Shown: piece after piece, positions 11,001-23,446 of the stretch
Layout: each line of letters begins with the position of its first letter
Position numbering within the stretch: position 1 is the stretch's first letter
Source: Phoenix dactylifera
Taxonomy: Eukaryota; Streptophyta; Magnoliopsida; Arecales; Arecaceae
Direction of reading: 5' to 3'
Assembly (NCBI RefSeq): GCF_009389715.1
Contig: NC_052401.1
Location: 5,188,071 to 5,252,070, forward strand
Length of the DNA: 64,000 nucleotides
Translations under genes and position numbers: made by a program
The notes under the pieces: model-generated
What the model was told of the DNA's origin: nothing
Seen by the model: the letters and a program-made list of their open reading frames with translations, nothing else
Database searches by the model: none

Positions 11001-13923
11001 GAAAGGGTAATGGAAGAGAAATGTAACTGCAGAACAGCAAACAGGCTATCATACAGGATGATAGTTTTTTAGTTTTTAAACTGAGTAATATTCTTCCTTT
11101 GGTACTCGTTTCCATGCAAGAAATCCTTTGGAAATTATGAAACTTCCTGGATGTGTGTATACAGAACAAAAGTAGGCTAAAATGGGATCAAAACAAATTC
11201 TTACTAGTCAAAAAGTTGGGATCCCATTAGACTTATTTTTTGGTAGGCTGGCCTAGAACTGGACCTGTCTTACTATATGTGTGCTTCCAAGTGGGCCGCA
11301 TCAGCAAGGGCCTGCTCATGGGCTGCATCTCCATGTTGGTTAAATCTCCCTCAATTTCATATCCAACTCACTATTATGCTATGACGAGTCTCTTGCTTGA
11401 AGGTGAAATTAGTTTGAAACCTTAAATACCCAGAGAAAGCTGAATCATGTAGTTGATGATCTTAAGTTTCAATATCTGTCCAATTTATTTTTTATAAGTT
11501 GAGTAAATTATAAATTTTCGTCTAATTTTAATTTCACCATAGAACTCTAATGATACTCCCAGTTGAAGGTGGCACTAGTTTGAAACTTTGCATGCACAGA
11601 GAAAGTCTAATAAGTAATGGCTGTTCATCATTAAGTTTAAATAACTATGTAGCCTTTTAGTTCTTGAATTAATTATAAGTTCTCCTCATTAAATTCCTTT
11701 CTTTTTGCAGGTTTAGAACATTGGTACTATCTATACAGAACAAATGGATAATGGATGTCAAGAAATGCTGATACTTATCAACACTATTCTGTATAACAAT
11801 GTTCAATTTTATATGCTACAATATGTGATGTTATGTGCTAATGCTATTGGCTATAATCAGACCTGAACATTTTACAGAAACGTTTCCACAGTTCTCATTT
11901 TTTAGTAATCGTGTTTTGATGTCAGCTGTATCTTGCAGTTTTTATATTGGTGTGTTGTGATCTTATAAATATTGATGGATGTCAGATAGGATTAATGGTG
12001 TATAATGAGTTAGTTACACAAAAATTATTTAATTTAAATGTTAGAAGTATGTCCATTCAGCATCACACATGCACTATAAATTAGTGAAATAGGTTTTCTG
12101 GCTCATGTTTCATTGATAGACATATCTTTTTCTACCAACATAAGCGAATGGTTTGAGAGTTGTCTTTTCAGGGTTTCTTTTTCATAACTTTTATTTCAAC
12201 TATCGGTAGGCTGCAATTAGTTTTTTTAACGTCCAACCGTTTATTCAGAAGTTGTATCTTGGAGTCAAAGGTTTGAGTATCTTCCATGTGTACTTTCTTT
12301 ACTTAGTTTATTGCTGTGGTGCAGGTTCCTGGGACTTGGCGCTGGATGCTTGGAGTTGCTGCAGTGCCAGCCATTATTCAGTTCTTTCTAATGCTATTAC
12401 TTCCTGAATCACCACACTGGCTTTATCTGAAGGTGAACAAACTATGTGCCCTTTCATCAGAGGTTTTAATAGGTCATATTGCTCCCAACATATAACCTTC
12501 TATTCCTGGTCTTTCACCTATGTTGCAGAATGATAAAGCTAAAGCTATTGCTGTGCTTGCAAAAATCTATGACCGTGACCGTTTAGAGGAGGAGATTGAT
12601 ATGCTTGCTGCTGCTTCTGATGATGTTCAGCCTGAGAAGTCTGTCAGTTACTTTGATGTTTTCAGAGTCAAGGAAATGAGACTTGCATTTTTTGCAGGAG
12701 CTGGCCTTCAGGTAAAAGGTGGAGGTAAGTGTCCAAACTCCTTTGATTGTTTCCAGATGACCCAAATCTCATCAAAATCCGAAACCACTTGAAGACAATA
12801 GTATCTGCAGTAACTTGGTTTTAATGATGTGGATCCTGAGAAGGTTATATCAAAATGATGTGACTTTCACCATATAGTTTTAATGCTTGCAATATTTCTG
12901 ATTGTAATTTGACCTTGGTACTCTAGATTTAACTTTTATAAGATTTTTAGCCATTCTAATCGACATCCTTTTAGCTGACATAAAACCTTACTATGAATTA
13001 TCATGCTTTATTTGACATAAAACCTTACTTATTAAGTTAAATTGCATGAGAGATATGTTGACCTCATGCAGTTTAGATTTGGGTCATTTAAAAACATGAG
13101 GGAGTTTTTGGCAAGGCTGCCTCAACAAATACGCTTTGAAGTTTTGTTAACCGTGCTATGTATATATGCATGTTTCTATGTTTTTTAACATGCATATATG
13201 CATCATATGGTGATGAAACTAATTTGGTCAACAAAATCCATACGTGAGCAGGCTTTCCAACAGTTCACTGGGATCAACACAGTTATGTACTGCAGCCCCA
13301 CCATTGTAAAGATGGCTGGTTTCTCTTCCAACCAACTTGCACTGCTCCTCTCCCTTATTGTTGCAGCTATGAATGCTGCTGGGACCATTGTTGGAATCTA
13401 TCTCATTGACCGTTGCGGCAGACGCCTTTTGGCTCTCACCAGCTTGTCAGGTGTCATCATCTCCCTTCTCATGCTCTCCGGGGCATTCTTTCTGCAGTCC
13501 ACCGGTCTCTGTGGTGTGCACACGCTCCATGGCAACTGCGGGACCAGGCTCGGGCGGTTTGCAGTTGTAGGCCTGGCTCTATACATTGCCTTCTTCTCCC
13601 CAGGCATGGGCCCTGTACCATGGGCGGTGAACTCAGAGATCTATCCGGAGGCCTATCGTGGTGTGTGTGGGGGAATGTCGGCCACTGTAAATTGGATGTC
13701 CAACCTGATTGTGTCGCAGACATTCCTCACGGTTGTGTCTGCTGTTGGGACTGCAGGAACCTTTTTGATCATTGCTGGAGTTGCAGTGGTGGCATTCGTC
13801 TTTGTGGCACTCTTTGTGCCGGAGACTAAGGGCTTGACCTTCGAGCAGGTGGAGAGGTTATGGAGGGAGAGGGCATGGGGTAGTGATGGTGGTCGGCAAA
13901 GCCTCCTCGCAGCTGGGGCTTGA
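8071..13923 (+). CDS. INT1: Inositol transporter 1-like, major facilitator superfamily
   Basis: Exons are 8071-8212, 8938-9008, 9163-9498, 12325-12432, 12529-12711 and 13252-13923. All have GT-AG borders and phases that fit, giving 503 residues. Arabidopsis INT1, a tonoplast H+/myo-inositol symporter that exports inositol from the vacuole, has about 509. The protein matches it end to end: the start motif MSYF at about 21, GYDTG at 44-48, GRK at 97-99, NTVMY at 289-293, PETKGLTF near the C-terminus, and twelve expected membrane spans. It lacks the long extracellular loop of the plasma-membrane INT2/INT4 types. Three oddities: the conserved PESPRW reads PESPHW (His 214), NTVMYY reads NTVMYC (Cys 294), and the tail ends SLLAAGA instead of the LLE-containing tail of the Arabidopsis protein. 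Intron 3 is 2.8 kb. The gene is convergent with NNRD. Confidence 0.93.
9499..12324 (+). other. INT1 intron 3 (2.8 kb)
   Basis: This is the longest intron of INT1 and has no recognisable gene. It contains an imperfect direct repeat of about 175 bp: sequence starting TTGAAGGTG at about 11398 recurs at about 11572 with the shared phrase AGTTTGAAAC. Nothing else stands out. Confidence 0.7.
13162..13199. repeat. 13-bp perfect inverted repeat in INT1 intron 5
   Basis: The arms ATATATGCATGTT (13162-13174) and AACATGCATATAT (13187-13199) are perfect complements around a 12-base T-rich loop. The hairpin lies about 50 bp before the last exon, near the branch-point region. Confidence 0.85.
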
Positions 13924-14275
13924 CTTCTGCAGGAACTCTTTCTCCTGTACATGCACTATCTTTGCCTTTTATAAGGATAGTGCTCTCTGTGCATGGAGAT
14001 CTGGTTAAATCTAAAGAACAAAGAAGACAAAGCATCCTCACTTGTAGAGTTGAAAGCCTATTTTATTGTTCCTTGCTATGCTGCCAGCCATTGAGTCCAC
14101 CTCATTATCTCGAGATATCTGTATTAGTTATGTCTGCTTTAAAAAAAAAAAAATCATCTGTATGTACTTATATATATAGGCTCCTTATATTTCTTATGCT
14201 AATGGTGGGAATAGAATGTCCCGGATTTGTGCATCAGTCAGCAAGCAATGCCTTCATGGTGTTTGTTGAGCCCAT

Positions 14276-14355
<80 letters not shown>

Positions 14356-15335
14356 ATCTAACAATTCAGAAGAAAAATCTCTCCCAATCATCCACAAAGT
14401 AGATCCCATGTGTATATATATATATATGGCTTTGATGTTACATATTTCCTCTTTCACCGCTACAAGAAATCATGCTGAGATGATTGCTGCCTGCTATCCT
14501 TTCTATGTATATATACCATTCTTATAGCAGATATATTTCATATTCATTCGATCAAGCAAGGGAAAGAAGTAAAGACTAAATGGATGTTCAGTCGACTCCC
14601 ATCAATCTTGATGGGTGGGATCACAGTTGTCCAACGCATGTTTTCTTTTCTTCAATAAACTATGTGCATCGCATGTGATTTGACTAAAAACTCTGCTACA
14701 GTGTGATGGGCTTCCTTGAGTTGTTTAACCAAGCGGCTCTATAGTATACCAAAACAGTCAGGATATAAAATCTGGAGAACTGAAGGATATTATCTTTACC
14801 ATCTACGCTAGAAAACAATCAAATTTAATTTTCTTATTGATGTAGTGGACTTTGAATTGGAGAACACAGACTCAGGTAGTGGAATTTCAATAGGATTGTT
14901 CTTGTTTTGTACCATTCGGTTGACTTTTATTAAGTTCTATTTGATGATGCAACAACAACTCAAGTTCAATCTAAATTCTCAATTATAGTTAAAGAGTTAT
15001 CATTTGACCATACTCTGAATATTAATCTATCAGGAATTATTTTGGTCTAGTCAAATGAAACATGACCAAGTTAAAATCAAACTTAGTGAACTCAGAAATG
15101 TAGTCACAGATCCTCTTTTACATATTCCTGTATGAAGCCAACTAAACCATGAAAAGTTACTTGCATGACAAATCCAGTTGCTGGAATCAAGACCAAGACC
15201 TTCTGAGCTTCAACTCGATGGGAATTCATAAACAACAAAATTGTAGATGTAGCATATCTTACATTATTAGCATGTAATTAAAAGCAGAAAAGTTTGACTC
15301 CTCTTCCAAACCACCGAGATCCATGAGATGCGGCA
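13924..15335. other. Spacer between the convergent INT1 and NNRD 3' ends
   Basis: This 1.4 kb spacer holds the 3' untranslated ends of both genes and a compound microsatellite: (CT)n at 14279-14328 running into (AT)n to 14354, with a second short (AT)n near 14412. I see no gene. No clear AATAAA lies close behind the INT1 stop. Confidence 0.7.
14279..14354. repeat. (CT)n-(AT)n compound microsatellite
   Basis: About 25 CT units are followed directly by about 13 AT units, roughly 355 bp after the INT1 stop codon and possibly inside its 3' untranslated region. Confidence 0.95.
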
Positions 15336-18300
15336 TCATTCGGCGGGGCATATGTCCTCCAGGCTGCAATAGAGCAGCAGAAATTTGAAATTGCAGAACT
15401 CATAGCTAAAACTATTCTATACTCCATGGTAGAGATGTTTACCTCCTACCCAAGCACTCAATAATATCTGTGGTGAGGGTTGCTCGTTTCTTGGATGCGA
15501 AAGCAAGCGCTGCAGATTTCCTTAGTAGCGCAGAAGCAGCTATGCATCCAAGCACCATTGGATTCGACAAACTAAAATAAATATAAATTAGAGCTCGACG
15601 ATATAAACACAAACAAGGACCAGAAGCAGAACATAACTGCAAATAAACATTATTGACGCAGGTATTTGTGGCATAAGCTGTCAAACCTCCTTTCAGTGGC
15701 TTCTTTGGTAGATGACAGACGCTGGCGTGCCCAAGATGAAAATACCGCAACACTAATACCAAAAATTAAGAGAAGAAAGCTTAAGTTCACTGGGACAGGA
15801 TTCTGGACTTTTTGAAAACACGAACATGTAAAGAATCAACGCAGAAAGTACAAAATGTGTAGCATTAGAACTTAGAAGAAATCTTGACCATCGAACCCTA
15901 GCAAATCATAACTTAGCTACAGGCCAGCCGAGTTCTTGCAGCACCTGAATAACTATATATAACTTTCATGTAAACTGCTGAAACTTCAGCTTTTAGCCAA
16001 ATAAGCTAAAATCTCAAACCCCACCAAATGATGAATTATCGAAAAACTATTATCTTAATCTGAACTTGTCTATTCTGTCAAAGCAGGAGGTTGAAATCCA
16101 CCATCATTATAAAGAAGTAGGTAGCAAAATAGAATAATAAGTGTCTGCAACAGAATATTAAGCAGTGAATCATGACATGATAATAACATATTCACGACCT
16201 AAAAAATCCATGAACTTGAACAGTATAAGGAGCACCAATTTTTTAAAAGGTGGCTGCAGTATGCCAGCAGTCAAAGAACCACATGAAGCATATACAGTAT
16301 GGGGGCCGCATATGCAGATGCATACATGCCTACTATTTTTTAACTAGTTAAAAATAAATAAGTAGATTAAACATAATAAAAATAGCAACAACTATAATAA
16401 TATTTTGGAGCAACATTCCTAACAATAACAACTAACAATTAACACTTAGTACTTATACCTAATAACAATAGTTATATTAACATATTAACATTCTTAGCTG
16501 CCTAAAACCCACATCTAACCTACCCATTAGCTGAAACCTGCTCCATGTGCACAGACTCAATATAGAATGGGAGGCGAATATGGTCCTTCTAAGTGGGCTA
16601 CACAAGTGGCCTTATAATGCTAAGTTGACTGCCTTTTGTGTGGGCCCATACGAGGTATGACCACATATCGGCAATTTGGTGCAGTCAGGGAACCATATTT
16701 CCACGTGCAGCCATTTTAAAACACTGAGCAGCAAAACCCATAGTATATTTGTCGATAGGAAGAACATACATCGCGTGAGAACTTTAAGTAATTCAATGTT
16801 ATTACATGCTCTGAAATGATTCAATATAACTGCTGCACTGGGGTATATATGTAACTCTCCCTGAAGGCCAATTCTTACAGTGCCTCTTTTAATTTTCCAC
16901 TGCAAACCTATTTGATTGCACAATAAGGAGCTGCATATGCCCTATTCCAGCCAAAAAGCAGCTCCTTGTCCCAGTTTATACTGGATCAGATTATTTTGGT
17001 CAATGCCCCCTGACCACCTTATTCAGATTTTCTTTGGTTAAACTATTTCATGGGCATGGGTGGAATAAGTAATTCTTGAGAGAAAGGGGGAACACAAAAT
17101 TTCAATACCAGCTTATTCTATCTCAAGGCAACCAAACAGAACCAAAACTACCTAGTATATAAGAAGAATACAGACTAACAGGGATGGCTATTCCAGGCTT
17201 CACTATCCCACAATAGGACCTTTAAGCATATCGGAGTATTCTACTACCCCATAACTAAATACATTTGTTTAATCAATTTGATAAGTTTAGTGCACTAAAA
17301 ATAAAGAGGAAAGAACAAGAACACGAAGAGAGATCCGAAAGCCAAGGTTATGGAGCTCTAAATACAGTAGATCTAAAGTGAAAGCCAGATAGTGATTGGT
17401 AAAAGAAAAATGACAAAGCCGAAAGTTATGTATAGCACCTATATCAAAAACAAACCTGCCAGATAGGATATCACCTTGACCGCCACAACGCCGAGGTGAT
17501 CCAGAAATGCTCACCTTATTGACTGAACACCGAATAATGCACAGCTCATCAAATATCAGTTTTCCCAAGCAACAAAGCAAACAAAAGGGAAAAGGAATGT
17601 GTTCCATGTAAACACTGTCTTTGGTAAAATGATTCAAAATGTTGCATTAGATGACTAGAGTATATCAATAACTTAGTGCAGACCTCTTTCACCATCACTG
17701 ATAAGGTCCAATTTTCCTTTCCGAAAGATGGTTACATCACCAATCCTGAACAAGCGAACAACCTATTTGTAGTCATTTTGTGATTGACAAGAGTAACAAA
17801 GAACATATATAAACAAGTAATTACCGTCTAGCAAGCAATTTTAACTGTTCGGAAGCCTCTTCCTCATTTACTTCACAATCTAGAACCTTCTCAACAAGAC
17901 GCTTATACTCGTTAATATTAGGCGTTAGGACAGCTAAGGAGTATCCTTTAACTAGATCAAGGTTGTTCGTGACAAGAAACAAACCATCCTGCACAAAATG
18001 ATTATGTCACCATAAAGTAGTAAAAAGTCCAATTTATTTGATATACAGGACGCTGCTTGTTTATATTATGTATAAAGGTGCATTTTTATGTCGCTCATAA
18101 AACACATACCCCATCAATCACAATTGGGATATTTGCTTCTCGTGCATGTCTAATGATGCCACTCACACAATCCTGGATACATGAAACAAGATTTTTGATA
18201 AAATGGGTCAAATTACCTACTTTCTCAGCCAAGTAGCATTGTATTTGAGTTTACAATTAGCAATATTGACAATGATGAACCAGGTTTACTTGAGGCAAGA

Positions 18301-21300
18301 TGAGTCTTTTATTTGTTTTGATTCCAAAATATCTCCATTTCCAAGTTTAACAAATTGAACAGCCAATAGCCATAAGAAACCGAAAAGCAATTGAGGAAAG
18401 ATTTAGAAAGCATAAGGGATAACAAGAAGAGAAATTATCTGTTAAGTAATAAAGAAAATCTTCACATGAAACCTCTTTAGAAAGTTGATAAGCCTAATTT
18501 CCAGATGCAATGCAGCATGCTGCTAGAAGGTTACCGTAATAACAATTGGCGATTTGCCCTAAGTTCCTGCAAATCAGATAATTATGGTACACAAACTAAA
18601 GAGATATCAACAGATGCAATGAACTAAAGGAGTGCCAATAAAATTATTAGGATCAATAAAGAACAATCAAGGATTCAGCAATGAAGAACTAATCCATGGC
18701 ATACAAATAAAATGATATTCAGAAAACAAAATAAACTGCCTAAGCTCCAGGGCCTTGGGCTTAAATCATATCTGAAATGCAAATGCATGAAGACAAAATA
18801 GGTTAGCAGGATAAAATTCAATACACGCTACTGTTTTCAACAAGTGTACAGTCTAGAGGACTTTTTCTTTAGTAGAAATTCTTCCATTTGGAAACATACC
18901 AGAAGAAATGTGTCTCTTCCAAGACCTGGACCAACAACAAGGCAATCAAACCTTTGCATCCACTTTGTAACGTCACCAACAACCTTACCAAAAACTGATG
19001 CTTTCTCATCATCCCTAAGAAATCAAGTCATGCAATTAGCCTAGATTGTCAGGTTCACAAGCTCATTAAATCAAGCTAGTAAAAATTACCTTACTCCGTA
19101 TGATTCTTCTAAAACAGGGTGCACAATTAACTCAGGACTATAGCTTTTTATTACTGTTGCAGCATCTTTTGTACAGAAAACATGAGATAAGTCTGCACCC
19201 TGTGGGATGCATGCATAATTGTTAGTACCTTTGATAACAAATATGCCATGCGAAATTGTAAACACAAGTGTCCTAAAGTGTGACTGAATAGGCAAGTATT
19301 GCCCTAAAAACAAAAGTATTGACCAATATAATAAATGAACATTGAATGTTACAAGAGATAAAAGTACTGACAATTTTCAAGGCTGATATAGCAGCAAAAT
19401 ATGGAGCACCTGTATACTCCCGGCACCCACCAATAACTGCTACCTTCCCTGAAGAAAAATTTAAAATTAAAACTGGAAACATATTTTGATTGAAATATTA
19501 CTGACTGTACAAAAAGTATATGAAAAGAAGGTGATGCCATTAAATATATCGAATTAAAGTGTCAAAAGAGGATTTTTGCTCAGCAAAAACGGATGCATTT
19601 TTATGCAGAATATTGTTGCATGTCATAACATTTTTCCTTTTCAAGGATACGTTAGCGCATCATGTAATTAGCAACGAGAATCTGAACAGAACCTTCAGGA
19701 ATATGATTAAATTTGGATTCTCTCAAGCCAACAGTTCAATTGGCCAGCAAAGTTATTTTCAGCTTCTACTCAAGAAGTTCTCATTCTATTCAAAACGTAA
19801 CAACCTGCAACACCCTCCTAAAAAAAAGGAAAAGGAATAATGAAAACAACCACCTTCCAGGTGCAATAAGCCCTACATTGGACATCAAGTTTCTACTAAC
19901 GGAATACATTTAGGTGTTATAATGCTTTTGATTAGCATCAAAGTACAGATAACACATTCAAGATTTGAACCTAAACTTGAAGCAAGGATTAAGGACCTGC
20001 CGAAATGAGATGGTACCATGGGTACTATACCGTTCTGATGAGGAAATGGGGTCAGGACAAGGTAATGAGACACTAATCCTCACCGAATCAGGATGTCCTG
20101 CCCATCATGGCCGAAACCAGTTGGGATTGGCCGGTATCAGCATTGTCTCAACTGGCACTGAATGCAACCTGACAGGGTCACCTTATTTGAAAAAAGAGAA
20201 CTTGCAGGCCACACTCTCTTTCCCTTTACTTTGGTCACAGATCTGCTATGGGTCGAGACTAAAGAAGGAGAGACGAAGTGAAAGAGGGAGGAAGGATGAC
20301 ATACTAACCTTACATGACCTTGTCTGGTGTTCTAACAAGCTCATCAGCCTCCATCTAATTGACAGTTGGAACATGAGATTCCTTCTGCAGCTAGGTATTT
20401 AGCCTCTTCTTGCCTTGAGAAAAATCCAAGCAGGACATGGCAGAAAACTGCTTAACTACTGTATAGTTGTTTGCTGTTGGGCAAAACTGCTAGTAACTGC
20501 TTAAGGTATATGGAAGCTTAACATGCAAAACACATACATAGAACAAAATGTTCCATTTTAATGGACAAAAAAAAAGGCTTCTCCATTACTCTTCCAAGTG
20601 AAGATTTTCTTTCTGCATCATCATATTTACAGTTCTTGCCAAAGAGAGATGAGAATATTGATTCCCGTGCGCAAATAGGCAAGCAAAGCACACTGAAACT
20701 GCTATTCTCTGATATTCTTCAATTTCTGTGTTCATAAACCTTCCTTGGGCTGTCCAAAGAAGAATCTTCTTTTTTAATTTTTTTTAATAACTACGCAAGC
20801 ATGTCCCGATTTAAGTATTTTCTACTTCCTATGCTTTAAGTTATGTTACTGCAAAACTTTACAAAAATTTTGAAGTACCCATCATAACCTGGAAAAAATG
20901 TTGGGAACACATTAAACACCCTTGTTGACCCTAGCATCAAAAGCGATACAACAACCCAGTCCAAAGCTGGTCAGCGGAACCATGGTCGATGATAATGCAA
21001 AGCACCCCATCACCAACATAATGCGATTTTTTTTTTCAATACACTAGTTTCAAATTTTTATATATTAATTCATATCGCACTTCAATAATTTCAACAAACC
21101 ATGGCCACAGCGGATCACAAATACTAGCAAATGGATGGAAGGTAACGGTCATGAACATCAAATTACTAATACTAATCCAAACAAAATAATCAGCAAACAA
21201 AACCAAAACATACCTGCTTGCCCTTTATACAGTCTGGGGTCCATCACGGGTGTAATCTTTCGAATTATCCCCTCGGCATCAGCCTCCAAAGTGGCAGCTC

Positions 21301-21454
21301 TGGCGCCTTCTGCCCCGTGTATTCTCTCCATATGGACTCGGCAACAATGTCCACCCAAAGTCTTTAACAAGAAGAGCTGCCTCCTGAATATAGCCGACGA
21401 TGACGCCAACATCCAATTCTCGAAACAACCGGATAAAGCAACCGTACTACTCAT
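15336..21454 (-). CDS. NNRD: ATP-dependent (S)-NAD(P)H-hydrate dehydratase
   Basis: This enzyme repairs hydrated NADH and NADPH (NADHX/NADPHX) using ATP, in partnership with the epimerase NNRE. Coding exons on the minus strand, in order: 21214-21454, 19372-19448, 19090-19199, 18900-19014, 18110-18172, 17825-17988, 17684-17745, 17456-17522, 15687-15752, 15443-15571 and 15336-15363. All phases fit and give 373 residues. Visible family motifs are GKVAVIGG at 81-88, GPGLGRD at 171-177, PNINEYKRL at 225-233, and GGQGDILSG with the catalytic Asp 295. The protein ends SLEDICPAE, close to the Arabidopsis SLEDICPA. The first 60 or so residues, rich in Ser, Arg and Leu, could be an organelle transit peptide. 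The start ATG at 21454 was chosen because an in-frame stop lies just upstream. A broken partial copy of this gene lies at 1-3139. Confidence 0.93.
15753..17455 (-). other. NNRD intron between the GGQGDILSG exon and the next
   Basis: The intron is 1.7 kb with no gene. An AT-rich stretch of simple sequence lies around 16340-16500. The part at 15897-16066 is duplicated at the left edge of the window. The segment 16930-17210 has a transposon-like feel, but I found no clear ends. Confidence 0.6.
19449..21213 (-). other. NNRD intron 2 (1.76 kb)
   Basis: This intron separates the N-terminal exon from the GKVAVIGG exon. No gene, repeat array or clear transposon is visible to me. Confidence 0.6.
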
Positions 21455-21789
21455 ATCATGTCTCAATCACTTGTTATCCATCTCTGCAACGCTCTAAACA
21501 CAATCACACTCTGAATTGAGACAAAGAAAACGAGGAAAACCCAGAAAATATAAGAAGGAATAAATAGATGGATTCAAAAGATAGTTTTTGTTTGTTTTTT
21601 GAATGGCCCCAGCAAAAAAAATACACCAAAGCAACTGGGAATCAAAGGGTTTTCATATAAGAAGACGCTCGATGGATAAAAATAAGAGGAATTGAGGTAA
21701 TAAAAAGGTACAAATTGGGCTGAAACCCTAAGCCTAGTTCGAGGTAAAGATCGACGGCGAAATAAATAGGATGAGATTATCAACCGTAC

Positions 21790-21990
21790 CTGATCGATGG
21801 GGAGAGGAGACGCGTGGGAAAGATACAATCTTTGTATGGAAATTTAAGGGAAAAAGGGGATAGATTTGGATTGATAAATCTTGGCAAGATTTCGAGAGAA
21901 GCGAGCTGAGAAATGGCAACCTCTCCGGAGTCGAGCACATCGCGTGCAAAAACCAACGGCGGGGAACCAACCCGCTGAGCCGGGTGGCGG
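21790..21990 (-). other. NNRD untranslated first exon
   Basis: A good donor (CGATCAG followed by GTACGG) ends at 21790, and upstream sequence looks like a plant 5' leader. It contains an ATG at 21940 opening a 50-codon frame, but none of the acceptors I tried before the second exon joins that frame to the enzyme frame without a stop. I therefore read it as leader with an upstream ORF; an alternative N-terminus through another splice site remains possible. The upper border is approximate. Confidence 0.5.
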
Positions 21991-23438
21991 TTTGCCGGTC
22001 CGACCGCGGACGGACCGGGTCACCGAGCCAAATCCTTTCCTTTGCGAATGAACAGTAATTTGGATAAATTACCTCCTTTTCCCTCATTATCTTTTCTATA
22101 TCACAGCAAACATTGGTGATTAAATCAGAATTTTTACATTGCTTCGGTATTATCTTGGTATCAGGGGGCGCATCAGGAAGCTAACATTTTGAAATTGGTG
22201 TTTTCTTGAGCTTTTCCCTATTGAGATTTGTAGCTTTGTTTTATTGGTGTCATCTAGGTTATTTCAAAAAAAAATATCAAAATCTTCTGTATTTAGAAAG
22301 TATTGGACTATCGGTGCCACAGTAGCACAATGTCTACGGTCTAGTATGGAACTTTTTTGGCATATTGAATATTGATACGCCATCCGTACCGAATACCAAT
22401 ACCGAGCCGGTACAGTATGGTACGTCCTATAACACTCAATTCGGACTAGTACGACATACCATGTCTAATACTAATTAATAACATTCTAGAATAACTAAAA
22501 TAATGCAATTAAAAATCTCAATTCGAACAATAAAAATTAAGAAAAAAAGATTTTGATGTACAATTTCAAACATTATCTCAAAACCAGAATCAACTCAAGA
22601 AATCAATGCAAACCAATACAAAAAATTGCAAAAGAAAGAACCTATAGATTACATAGCCAGCAACTCACCTAATCATGAATACTTAGATTTGTTGCCTTAA
22701 GGAGTGAAAACTGAGTTTTTTCCTCTTGGAGGAATTTAGTTTCTACTCTGCGCTCAGCGTAATCCAATTGCCAATGTAGCGAGGAATATTTTCACACAAA
22801 AGATAAAATCCCAGCCGGTTCCCAACAAATACAAGCACACGGTTGGCGGACCACGTCATCAATGTCAAGGAAGGCTGTTTGCTGTGCGGGAGGAAGCAGC
22901 GGAGCGTATTGGAAGTTGGCGGATGCTTCTCGGATCAGGATCATATTCAAGTCCGTTCACCTCCCACTAAATTTCCGGGTGGATATCCCATCTATGATGC
23001 ACTCATTGTTCCAAAGATTTTGAATCGGATTTGGACTTAGATATAGAGTCTATATATTTTTTTAACCGAGCTCAAATATATTATTAGCTTAGCCGGCTGC
23101 CCAGCCTAAGCCTGGACAAAACTCAAAACAGAGCCCAAAATGCAGCTCTAACTTAGATACTTGTTTATGAACTGCTTGAAATGTAAGAACGCCATTTCCA
23201 ATTATGCTATCAATCTACTTTTTTGATAAATATATTTTTGATCGTCAGATGGTTACTAATTTGAAGCTACGGTATTTCATCGATAAAACGTGAAGTTACA
23301 GTATAAAAGATTGAAAGATTAGGCTCCAATCATATTTGGGCCAGACTAGTTTTTAGCCCAAATAAATAATTCGGGTTAAGCCCAATCGGGTTCGGCTCGG
23401 GCCAAAATTTTTCAAAAATATTTGGGGACCTAAATCCG
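21991..23438. other. Intergenic, dispersed GGTAC-rich repeat
   Basis: No gene is seen. Around 22370-22475 there is a sequence rich in GGTAC and its complement (for example CCGTACCGAATACC and CCGGTACAG), related to stretches near 48505, 56395 and 61400. From about 23040 the DNA is rich in GAGCTC, AGCCCGG and GGGTT-like phrases, an older repeat into which the hAT MITE has jumped. Confidence 0.5.
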
Positions 23439-23446
23439 ATTGGAAG

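Noticed and set aside
13203-13952. Several minus- and plus-strand frames over the last INT1 exon
   Set aside because: Shadows of the true coding frame in a GC-rich exon.
16930-17210. Possible MITE in an NNRD intron
   Set aside because: Phrases such as CTATTCCAG and GGCTATTCCAGG near both ends looked inverted, but I could not define terminal repeats or a target duplication.
21734-22087. 117-codon minus-strand frame as the NNRD N-terminus
   Set aside because: It reads through the splice donor at 21790 and does not join the enzyme frame; kept only as leader with an upstream ORF.
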